Assembly (NCBI GenBank): GCA_003427395.1
Contig: BFEA01000046.1
Coordinates: 2,754,509 to 2,818,508 of the forward strand
DNA length: 64,000 bases
Direction: 5' to 3'
Source: Chara braunii
Lineage: Eukaryota > Streptophyta > Charophyceae > Charales > Characeae
The notes under the pieces: model-generated
Databases searched by the model: none
Told to the model about the DNA's origin: nothing
The model's input: only the letters and a program-made list of their open reading frames with translations
In this document: positions 10,904-21,126 of the stretch, one piece after another
Layout of the letters: each line of letters begins with the position of its first letter
How positions within the stretch are numbered: the first letter of the stretch is position 1
Made by a program: the position numbers and the translations under genes

Positions 10904-12019
10904 ATGTGGTTGAGTGACTTCCTTCGAGCTTCGATCCTAACGCCGCTCGCTGTTGTTCAACAGGTGATGGAGTCGAGGGGGCTCGAGATGGAAGGCTCTC
11001 AAGGGAAGATTGGGGTCGAGGAGTTCGCCTCTCTACTGGGTCTGCGAGATTGGGAGCGAGACAACCTACCTAAGGTTAAGATCGAGTTCTTCAAGGGATA
11101 TCACGTTTCTGACTTCCTTGACAAGTTTGGGCAGATAGCTTCTCACTTTGAGTGGAATCAGGAGGAGATGCTAAAGGAGGTTATGAAGTATATCCATATA
11201 AGCCTGAAGGAGGAAGTCAGTGGGTTGGTTAGAAGAGTGGGGTCATCATGGAGGAAGTTCTATGATGACATGTGGAATAAATACCGACTAGGTGAGGAAC
11301 AACTGATCAAAGATGATTTTGAGAAGATAGATCGATATAGTTATGTGTCAGTAGGGCACTTCCTGGTGGAGTATGAGCGTGCATCGCGTAAGGTCTGAAC
11401 GTTGTCTGAACATGACAAGTGCTTTCTCTTCCTTATGAACTTCACAGACGCCGTGCAGCGAGACTTAGTTCGTAGGACAGAGGGAAAACTAATATGGGAT
11501 AAGATTTGAGAGAACTTTGAGCTGGGGGATTTCGACCTGTACCTTTGTCATACTTTGCGGGAAGCAAGGAAAAGAAAGGAGTTGCAAGACTGTGGTAAGA
11601 ACAAGTTGGATGAATATGCAAAGGAAGTTGTGACATGTGTTAGACAGAATACGGAAGGTGAGCCCCAGGAGAAGGTTAAGAAATCTAAGTGAAATAATAA
11701 GTGGGTTGAAAAGAACAGGGTGAGGGCATGCATTGGTAAAGCAGGGAAAGTTGAAGTTAGAAACACAATGCCTCATACCTGTGAGAGGACAATTGATGTC
11801 CCGAATAAGGAGAGAAAGAGAGGACATAAGTCAGTAGATATGGCCCCATCTATTGCTAAAAGAAGAACGGATCGTAGAATGATGAGAATGCGAGACCGGC
11901 AGACAAAGATAGTATGTGCTCGTTGCGGAAAGACTGGTCATACCCCTCGTAGATATAAGGTGGCGGAGAAAGCGGTTAAACCGTTGTGCTTTGGGCAAGG
12001 GTTTGGTTTCTCCCAATAA
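10904..12019 (+). pseudogene. Retroelement Gag, broken by three TGA codons
   Basis: Gag-like polyprotein: structural capsid plus RNA-binding zinc knuckle. One reading frame runs from 10904 to 12019 and is interrupted only by in-frame TGA at 11396, 11507 and 11690. The N-terminal part has VKIEFFKGYHVSDFLDKF, a capsid-type helical region and the segment FLVEYERASRKV. After the first stop the frame continues with LSEHDKCFLFLMNFTDAV, which aligns by eye with the second Gag at 40055-40924. Near the C-terminus a CCHC knuckle reads CARCGKTGHTPRRY (11915-11956), with the last Cys replaced by Tyr, so the knuckle would not bind zinc normally. No protease or RT follows. It lies between LTR-like copies A and B in the same orientation, so it probably belongs to that element. 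No initiator was chosen; the frame is simply open from 10904. Confidence 0.82.
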
Positions 12020-13439
12020 GTATCACCATTTTATTTGTCGTGTAGCAAGAAAGTGATAGAATGGTGTCATAAATTTTGAAACGACTTATAAATAAGCATT
12101 TGAGAGGCTATGATGGTGTGGAAGACTCATCTGCTAGATAGATAAGCGATTATCTGCTCATTTTGCTTTTAAAGCTGAGTCTCAAAGTTTTATGAGACAT
12201 AATTCTGATTTCAAATGAGCATCCTCACTTTTGGGACTATGCATACGCTCCAAGTTTGACTATCCACCAACTAAAACTGATTCTAGGCTTGGTTGAATGC
12301 AAGTAGAGGTTATGTAAGGTTCGATTGTCCGTACGCTGACATCCTTTCACCTCTACGGGAACGCTTGGGATTGTTTTGTGTATATCAGTCTTTTATGACT
12401 TATAAAGTATGATATACGAGGTCATTTGTTTCTAATTGAGATCTGGATTTGTTGTGATTTGAGGCTTGTAAGAATTTCAGACTCGAGATAATCTTATTTT
12501 TTTTTCTAAGAGTCATTTTGGTACGGGTTTCGATTCCCCCAGGTTGCAGAGTCATGCGTGTTCTGGGTGTCATTGGCATTCTCATCATTATGGCCTTGTG
12601 GGGTTTTCTGTGTCTATTGTAATTGACATATGAGGAAGAAAAAAATTAACATTGCGAAGTAAAGGAGTGAGAAAAAGTCAAATGTCTGAACCAAAGAAGG
12701 TTCGATGAAGGGAAGAAAGGGTGATTATCGGTGAAGGATTTATGGGAGGTTTGAAGAGTCCAGAAAACTATATAAAGAGAGAGGTTATGCCTGAAGGTGG
12801 CCTAATTGGTTATTGGTTTCATCTGGACTTATACTGAAGCGAAAGATATTTTGGAGGTTATATGGATAGCTCATCCATAAGTGGGAGAAAACTGACAATT
12901 TTTTATGGTTGATTCTCCTTCAAGAGGGAAGGGGTCTTAATAAATTATATGGAATGCTCATCCTTGAGTGGGAAGGATAGCTGAAAGATTTTGGTTGAGA
13001 GATTTGCCTTTCTGACATGTATACAACGACCACTCTGCCCAGGGCTCATAACTGTCAGTAAGGGACTCGCGGTAGGGAAACCTGTCATGTATACAGGACC
13101 CTCACTTAACCCTTGGTTATGGACTGCGAGTGGTTTAGTCTGCGTCAGAAGGTAGGGGTTATACTTTCATGTATACAACAATGTCACCCTACCCAAGGTT
13201 CACGGTTGCCAGTAGGGGAGACATGCGGCAGGGAAACCTGTCATGTATATGGGACCCTCACTTGGCCGTTGGTTGTGAACTGCGACTGACTAGCCTGCGA
13301 CAGTATTTTCCGTGATTGAGAAAACCCAAGGGGAAATGGTTGATTGTGGTGAGATTTTGAGAAGTATAGACTTTGAATTTTATGTGGAAGAAGATTATGA
13401 GAGTTTGCTCACTAAGCAAAGCCTATGAATGAGATTGAT
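12020..13439. other. Non-coding remnant after Gag
   Basis: No pol domain is recognisable, so the enzymatic part of this element is absent or deleted. The region is non-coding up to the stretch shared with copy A's upstream sequence. It includes the tandem pair described at 13016-13303. Confidence 0.5.
13016..13303 (+). repeat. Two-copy tandem repeat, period about 153 bp
   Basis: Copies at about 13016-13148 and 13169-13303 both begin CATGTATACAAC and share GGGAAACCTGTCATGTATA, GGACCCTCACTT and an ending with GCCTGCGNCAG or GTCTGCGTCAG. Each copy contains two CATGTATA strings. No coding potential seen. Confidence 0.75.
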
Positions 13440-13773
13440 ATGACTTCCTAATCCGTGATTGTAGTGGGTGGGGAGTGGTTTTATCCACTTTGTTAAAATT
13501 AGAGTTTGAAAAGTGTTCATGCTTAGCCGATTACTCGGCAATTATAGATTTCTATCTTCATCAGGAATTAAATGGTATTTCTTGACTGTTACCTTTTGCT
13601 TAGCTAATTTTGAGGAGTCAAGGCTTGGAGTGGATACAACTAAATGACCGTTTTGGCTGAAGGTAAGAATTTGAGGAAGTGACCGTATACTTTTTCTGAA
13701 GGCTATGTTTGAATGGTAATTGGTTTAAGCATCCGTTGTGACGCGGACGTCGCTTAATAAGATCCGGGCAAGT
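13440..13773 (+). repeat. Sequence preceding LTR-like copy B, shared with 6007-6333
   Basis: Second copy of the pre-LTR stretch, starting ATGACTTCCT and ending at GGGCAAGT before TGTCG. Interpreted as the 3-prime end of an element's internal region. Confidence 0.7.
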
Positions 13774-13780
13774 TGTCGTA

Positions 13781-13806
13781 TCAAATACCCTTACAAGGGT
13801 ATTTGA
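13781..13806 (+). repeat. LTR-start hairpin of copy B
   Basis: Perfect 12-bp inverted repeat, arms TCAAATACCCTT and AAGGGTATTTGA, AC loop. Relative to copy A the outermost pair changed from C-G to T-A on both arms, a compensatory change. Confidence 0.85.
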
Positions 13807-15046
13807 TGTGTTTTCTGCAAGTCACGTGAGTGTGGCCTCACCCACCCGACGGCGTGCGCGCGAGAGAAAGCTTAGGTCCTCGCAAGGGTGAGCGGCGCGG
13901 GCGGGGTATTGACGGCGAGACACAACCATGCGCAGGCTGGGTGTGCGTGACGTCATGGGCCAGGCAGACACACGACACTTCGTCCCCTTAATTTCTTTGT
14001 GTCTTCACGTTTATTCTTATTTTTACTTATAATGTTTCCTAATTCTAAATTTTTGTTAAGTTCCTTTGACTCGGTGATCAATTCCGAGGCCGATATCGGG
14101 ACCAACAGGCCAGGCTCCATTACGGTATCGCCGGGCACGGATGGCCGTCGCGGCAGTCGAGGACCTTGGGTGCGCGCCCTTTGGGTTGGCCCACGACGCA
14201 GGAGAAAAGGCTGAGTGGTGAGGCCAACTGATGCGTCGCACCGTCCGCCGACCACAATTATAGTGAAAGGTTTGTGTGTGAGCATGGCCGGGTGCAGGAG
14301 GACGGAGCGGCTAAGGGCACTATGGGGAGGTAGCTGTAGCCGCTTCTCCCATACGGGGCCCTTCTCCACGACAGGCCTCAAAGCTTTCATGGTAAAGGTG
14401 AGCTATTACTACCAAGATCTACATTGGGTCCGCTCCACGTGGAAACATGCTACAGGCCACCGCAGGCCCATGCCTACGATTTCGCGGCTCACTACCTCTG
14501 GGTGGGCAGGTCACTTAGGTCGTAGGATGGTGAACTTGCCTAGGCAGATTGGGCCCAGGGGTACTATGGCAAAGACTGTCTGATTGGGTATAGGAGCGGC
14601 AGGCTAATCGGACCACCTACGAGCGTGCTCCCTCAGAATATTTCTCAAGAGAGTTGGTGTTGTTGGGCGGGACGGACCGTGCGCTACAACGGAAGGCCGA
14701 CCTGGAGTTGTTACAGGTGCCTTTGTAGATCCAACCTCCATGACCACCGGCCGACTGTCGATATCAGACGCCCCACTGCGGTATATGTGATACTGTATCA
14801 GTTGGCGCAAAGAGCATGCGACAGGTGCCAGGACCGTGAGGCAGAGCAGCGAGCGACGAGCAGCTGCGGAGGGGAGTCGGAGGAGGAACCAACGGACGAA
14901 ATGAATCAGGGCGCATTTCAGCGCCGGATTCATTCGAAGAAAACAGCTATGGAAGGAGGGGTAAGTAGGATTGGAAAGCAAAACACCAGCCCGTTTCTTG
15001 ATGAAATCGGGCAGGGAAATAATTGATTCTGAGACTCTCGTACCGG

Positions 15047-18000
15047 TGTCGGGCGGTCGAAGGTCAGTCGGCCACCCTAGTTTTGGCAGATTGACCCTTG
15101 GAATAATTGGCTAGAGGGGGATCGACCGGGACTTTCGCCCGAACTATTGGAAAAAATTAGGGGTACCCCGAGCACCCTTAAAATTGGATATGACGACCGC
15201 TAAGACTAACCCTCGAAATTGACGAGAGGGACTGCCTCTTTTACCGCACTGACGTCTACCTCATTTCCGTCCGCTCCAAGCCTATCTCCGGAATGACTGG
15301 CCACGGGACGACAATGTGAGAGTGGGCCTTGGGATGGTCTTTCTACGTCCCACAACTGGCGCGGGGATGGGGCCTCAGATATAATTTATTTTAATATTAA
15401 AATTAAAAATGAAAAAGGGAATTAAAAACAGTGGAAGGGAGGAGAAAAATGGGATATTCTTTATTTTATTAAGTTTCCTTGCTATTTAATTTTAATGGGA
15501 TCGCCCTCATTATTTGTATTTTCCGGTAATAGAATTAAAAAAAATAATAATAAGAAAAAAAATCAAAACTATAAAAGAGGAAGAAAACATGAGAATTTTC
15601 GTTATTTAATTGAATTTTATCGAAATTCATTTTTGATGAAATTGCCTTTATTTGTATTATTTTCGATAATAGAATTAAGAAATACGAAAAACGATTAAAA
15701 AATGATAAAGGGAAAAAAACCGATAATTATTAAATGCTTGATCAAATTTTATTCAAATTATTTCCGATCGGGTTTAACCTCGGATTATTTATTTACTCGG
15801 TAATCGAGATCGCTTGCATGACTCACCTGACTTGCCTGATTCCCAGCCTTGCCGCGACCTATGTGTTATGAGTGTAGGATTGGATGGCTGCCGTGGTCTT
15901 GCCGCCGTGCTACTTCGGTTGCGCCGCTCGGCTTCTTTGCTTTGGTGTGGCTGCTGGTTCGGTTCGGGTACATGGTTCGGGGAGTTTCGGTATCACTACG
16001 GGGTTGCGGCATTCTACGTTGGTTCGACATCGGAGTGGTGCATGTCGCTCCGTCGTTTGCAGGATCGGTTTTGGTCTGGCATGGACATGGAACTGTTGGC
16101 TGGTGCTTACTTTCAGGTCCGGGACATGTTCGGTACTATCATGCCGCATCCGCATAACATGGTATTCTGCATCGAGCTGGTATGATGACGAAACAAACCG
16201 TTGTTCAGGTTCCATATTGGTACGGTATTCGGCATCAATCCAGTTCTCCATTGGTTCCGCACAGTGGGACAGGTACGACACATTGGGTCAAGACAGGCTC
16301 GGATTCGGTATGGTCGGTCGGGCATCGGTAGCGGCGAGGGTTACTTCCGATTGGCAACTGCAATATGGAATTATTAGCCAGGTACGAGTGTTCACACAAG
16401 AACCTTCCGGTACGACTACTGGGTTGATACAATCTATCCGGACGCAGCGAATGGCACCGCCATTACCGGTGGATCTGAGTTGTGGCTTAGGCCCTAGGTA
16501 CTGGTGCTGATTCAATAGCACAACTGGCCTTGGTGCAGATACTGGTGGGCTCCCTAGGACTGTGTGGGACCATCGCTGTTGTGGGTCTGCAAGCCTTGAT
16601 CCCCAAAAAACCTTATTTTTTGAGGCCCTCGGCCTGGCGCAGGGATCCGCATATAGCCAGGACAGTTGACAGATGACGGGGGGTTCCTTCGGAAGGGCAG
16701 GTGGAGGCAGTGTACCAGGTGTACCCCTCCCACGCAACAGTGCGGAACAGAGAGACACGAATACTGGTGAGCTGGGGTGAGTTTGTCGTCGGGGAACGGG
16801 CACCAGCGCTTGGAGCAGGGATTGATCAGCCCGGTTGGGGGCTCAGGCCGGGGGAGCATGGACATGGGGGATACGGACTGAGGGAGACGACAGCATAGTG
16901 AGCCGGGTGTACACAACCCACATCGGAGCGCGATCCGGAGAGGGTCGAGTTGCTCTCGTAGCGGGCCGTCGTTCCTGGTGTCTGCCACTCGCACCTTCAC
17001 ACAGCCCGGTTGGAGTCGAGGAGTAGGCGGACAAAGGTTATTAGGGGGCGTTCATAGTCCACAACAGGTTTTGATTGGTCAGCGAGAGAGGGGAGATTCG
17101 AGGCGGGCGCAGAGGCAGTAGTGCGCCTGGCGTGCGCCGCTCAGTATGAAGTACACGAGCGAGCTTGCTGAGAGAAGTCGTCCTGAGCATGTGGATAGAC
17201 GGGGCGATATCGAGGACAACCAAAGGGAGGCACAAATGAGCTCCCGTGAGTGAACAGGGAAGCGGCGCGCAGGTCGGGAGAGAATAATGGGCGTGGTGTA
17301 ACCCGTGTGCAGGAAGGAAGGTTGGGGTAAAGGGAGCTCTGTCGACACCCCTTCAAGGGTGGCTTAGCGGGGTGTGTGTAATTGCGACAGCGCCGCCTAT
17401 CAGACTGCTCCAATCTGGAACGCATTGAGTAGGGTCGAATCCTGCCCGAGAGAGGTAGGGGCTGTAAGGGGAAATCAGCGCGCTTGAGAAGACTCTTAAA
17501 GTGGGAGGTCTTGCCACCATCTTTTGCTCTTGGGTACTACCCTCCCTGTGAACCGTTATCTTTCTCCCTCGCGAATAACACCTGCGCTGTGAACTGTGGG
17601 AACGGCGAGAGGTCGAGGGAGGGAGTGTACCCGAATTCGAGCCATGACTGGGCACAGTAATGACAACATGATCGCGTGTGGGGCGGTATCACAGCGTCAT
17701 GCTTGCAGGAATGAAGATGACTTTCAGACCAATAGGTGACAGACGTTGGGCTCGTCCCATGACCGCCCGATTGGTAAGTAGTGTTGACCAGAGGTCCCTG
17801 AAGGAGTTTACCAGCGGGAAAGTTCTCAGAAAGGAGCATTTGTTTAGGTCAATCGTCTGAGATATGACTCTGGCTGCGAAAACGTTCACTTCAGCGTTAC
17901 CACAATCGTCGTCCCTAGCGTGTGTAGGGTGATGGAGGCTAACTGTAATCGGGCTACACTTTGGCTACTTCAGACTCGGAACAAGGGCAGACTCTCGGCT

Positions 18001-19446
18001 ATACTTCGGATTAACCCGTTCTGTCGAACGGTCAGTCCGCCATCTGAAATGAGCTTTGAATTTCTTTTCCTTTTTTTTGTTGAAAGGGACTCTTTTAACA
18101 ACGAACTGTGAGGGAGACAAGAGGGAGAATAAAGGGAGAGAGAACAGCGGGATAGATTAGAGAGAGAGAATGTGAGACGGAGCGAGTGAGAAAGAGGGAA
18201 CTGGAAACGAGACAGTGAGAAGGGGGAAGAAGTCCCCCCCAATCGTCCCTTTTGAATACTGCGAATGGCTGAATAGAACGAATTGATTTGAGTGTTCGGC
18301 CGAGAGGGGTCACACGTTTGTGTATTACGTTTCCCTTTCATTTATAATCAATTTCTTTTCTTATTTCCTTGGAACAAGGACTGCGATGATTATCTGAACT
18401 AGTTATTTAAAAAGTTTCTGGGAAAGTGAGTGGGAGAAGGAGATATGGTTGATGTTGCTGAAGTGCATCGGCGCTCTGAACGTTCAAGCGCAACTTCCAC
18501 AGACATACTGTTTCACATGTTTGGCTAACGGCCCTCCCCGTTTGTGAAGGGAAAGATGATCGGGAAACGTACACCCCTTAGTGTTTTAAGGGGCAGCTTG
18601 TCAACCGGCGCTCGATCTATTGGGAACAGAGCTCGCTAGGAGAGCTCGAGGCCTCGCCAGTGAAAGCGTCCAGCTTTTGGGCGCCAAGGGAGCACACATG
18701 AGACAAGAGATCCTACGACCAGGGTTAAAGCACAGCCTTGTTGAAACAGAAAAGGTTTGACTTTCGTAATTCATATTTCGTGATCTAATTGTAAATCGGT
18801 CCTGGTTGAGTGGTAATTCAAAAGGGGGGGAAGGAAGGCTATTCCCTGGAAAGGTTACCGGAGATGATCAGCGGGGCGGGAACCGTTACTACTCACTGAA
18901 AAACATCTTGGTTACCTGCATAATATTTGTGTATATATGTATATATTCGTATAAGAGTATATATATATATATTTATAAGTACTTATCTTGAAGGAGAGAG
19001 GAAAAAACAAGGGAATACTTTGGGGAACCACTAATTAGCGGTGAAGCGAAGGGTACCATTCTTTGGAAGCACCCCGAACTGGAACTCAAAGCTGAGACTT
19101 TTGCTGTGAGTGCTCGAGGCTATTTGATATTTGATGCAAAAGCTCTTCCAATTATATCTTCGTCTTTTCATGATCTTTGACTTTGTATAAAGCTCCCCCA
19201 TTTCTAGCAAGCCCTTGCGCTCTGATGATGGAGGGAAAAGGAACATAACTAGCGGTAAAATTTCCTCCACTCGCTGATGAAGAGATGGGGCTCACAGTGA
19301 TTACGCCCAAGAGTGTGACAGGCAATAACAAGCACAAATTCCCTGCTGGTCGCTGAGTACCTCGGAAGCGAACGCGGCGAGGTGACAGGCGCCGTAGCCC
19401 ATGGCTTCAGCGAACAGCAAATGACCCCTCCCCGGGTTTCCTCACA
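15047..19446. mobile_element. 4.4 kb insertion in copy B, flanked by CCGG
   Basis: Copy A reads continuously through GTACCGGGCGACCTC (7602-7616). In copy B the same site is split: GTACCGG ends at 15046 and CCGGGCGACCTC resumes at 19447. The insert therefore starts TGTCGGGCGG, ends TCCTCACA and has a 4-bp duplication CCGG. A 5-bp reading, ACCGG with the insert ending ...CTCAC, is equally consistent with the bases. Its first 800 bases resemble 63220-64000. I found no internal direct copy of its start, so it looks like a solo LTR or a non-autonomous element. ORFs inside (15814-16510 on +, 16288-17000 on -, 17970-18341 on -) overlap in several frames, lack domains and are not called as genes. A (TA)n run lies at 18955-18971. 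Confidence 0.75.
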
Positions 19447-19450
19447 CCGG

Positions 19451-21093
19451 GCGACCTCGTTTTTCACGTCGGAATTAGTAGAAGGTTAGTGTAGGGAGAG
19501 AAAGAAAGGAAAACTGGTGCGCGGAGATGCAGTGATGGCGGAGATGGAAAGATGTGATTATCACGAAACTCCGTCGATTCGCGACGAAATCGGCCGAGGA
19601 AAGAAGCGATCTAGGGGTTTTTCGGCAAGGAAAATCCATTAGAAGTGTTAGAATAGCAAAAAAATTAGTGTAGAGGGAGATTAGTACTGAAAAGCTTGCG
19701 TTGGGAAACAACGGGAGCGAAGGATAAAAGAAGCGGGAATTACAAGTCTCGTTCGTTTTTGGGTGAAGGCGGGCGAGAGAAGACCCTAAACAGGGGGTTT
19801 CAATGTCGAGCGAATTCATAGGTGGTGTTAGTTGTAATAGGAAGTCAGTTGAAGTAGAGTCGGGAGAGAAAGAGTGTGCGTCGGAGTGTATGGGGGACGA
19901 ATATGGCCGCTCGAAAAAACGAAAGTCCAGCTCTATCCTGGACGAAGTCGAGCGAAGGAGGATAGCCCAAGATTTTTTGCCATCATGAATGCGATGACAA
20001 TGACAAATTTCGCTATGGAGGTGCTGTTTTGGCTGTACAATAGTCTGAAGTTGCGCCGAAAGGGAAAATCGAAATAGTAATGTACCTTTCCGAGTTTTAC
20101 AGGAAGATTCATTTGATTATGCCCGTCATTTCTATAGAATTGTCGCGGGAAGGCAACGAAAGATAGACACTTCTTGTTACCTGGTGTGAGGTTCTTCCTA
20201 TATAGAGAAAGTTAATCTGTCTCTTTTCCCCTAGGTGCATCGTTGGAGGTGAGGCGGTTATAGCAGCGAGGTGTTACGTTGACACTCGGCAGTGTAGTGG
20301 CGTTCCAAACGTAATTTGAGGTGGTTGTCGCCCGACCAAGGTTATGGCGGGATTCGATGAACGCCGTACACCAGCGGGATAGAAGAGCTTACCTGCATTT
20401 ACCACAAATGAGAAGGACAAAATAGAACTTACCCAAGGGAATATATCGTTGTGTCAACGGCGCAGTGCTCCTGCAATTGAGGGAAGGAGAGAGGGAGTTG
20501 TTGTTTACAAACAAACGAGTGAACTGTAGGTAGCCAATTCTGACTACGTCAGGGCCAGCTATAACAGACCATTCGTAGGTGAGTCTGACCAGACTGCTGG
20601 TCTGAAGAATCAAAGGAGCAAGTGGGTGGGGACGGCAAGAGTATGCTCTCATTGATATTCGGATTCGGTGCTTTGGTTCTCCGCTATTGGAATACTGGTG
20701 CATTTTTGTTCTCCAAGCGGCATTATGACTGCTAGGGAGTGCGGTGGCCTCCCAACATTGGGAGAGTGGTGTGTGTGGGGCTGGTCGCCACCAGCAAGTG
20801 AGCAGGCATATTATAGATGGATTGGAAGGGAAGCACAGTTGTCGTTTGACGTGCTGTTGAGGAGCATTGTGCACTTGCCATACGTACAGTAGGGTGGCGG
20901 TTGGTGGTTGTGTTGTGGCTGCATGGATATCGTGCATGTTGTGCACTGCTAGCTACGAGTGTGGTGAGACCTGCGCTACGTACTATTACGGTGCTTTGTC
21001 TTTTGCGCACAGTTTTTGCGCACACCACGTGCTTTGCCCGATTGTACCTCCTCTAGGCTATGAAGCGACAGTTCGATTGGAGGTGGAAGACGG
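19451..21093 (+). repeat. Copy B, middle segment
   Basis: Co-linear with 7608-9252 of copy A, from GCGACCTCGTTTTTCACGTC to GGTGGAAGACGG. Contains CCGATT-type hairpins near 19571 and 19937 and a conserved GAGCTTACCTGCATTTACC segment near 20386. Ends where the 7.5 kb insertion begins. Confidence 0.8.
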
Positions 21094-21100
21094 TGTCGGC

Positions 21101-21126
21101 GCGAATACCCTTACAAGGGTATCCGC
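21101..21126 (+). repeat. LTR-start hairpin of the 7.5 kb unit
   Basis: Arms GCGAATACCCTT and AAGGGTATCCGC around an AC loop, 11 of 12 positions paired. The outer pairs differ from those of A and B but remain complementary. Confidence 0.8.

Noticed and set aside
15814-16510. Overlapping + ORFs of 123, 102 and 208 codons in the 4.4 kb insertion
   Set aside because: Three frames are open at once over the same GC-rich stretch. The peptides are Trp/Cys/Gly-rich with no family resemblance.
19265-19290. CTGATGA string suggestive of a hammerhead ribozyme core
   Set aside because: No matching GAAA plus cleavage-site arrangement or flanking stems nearby. LTR-borne hammerheads (retrozymes) were considered for the whole window and not found.
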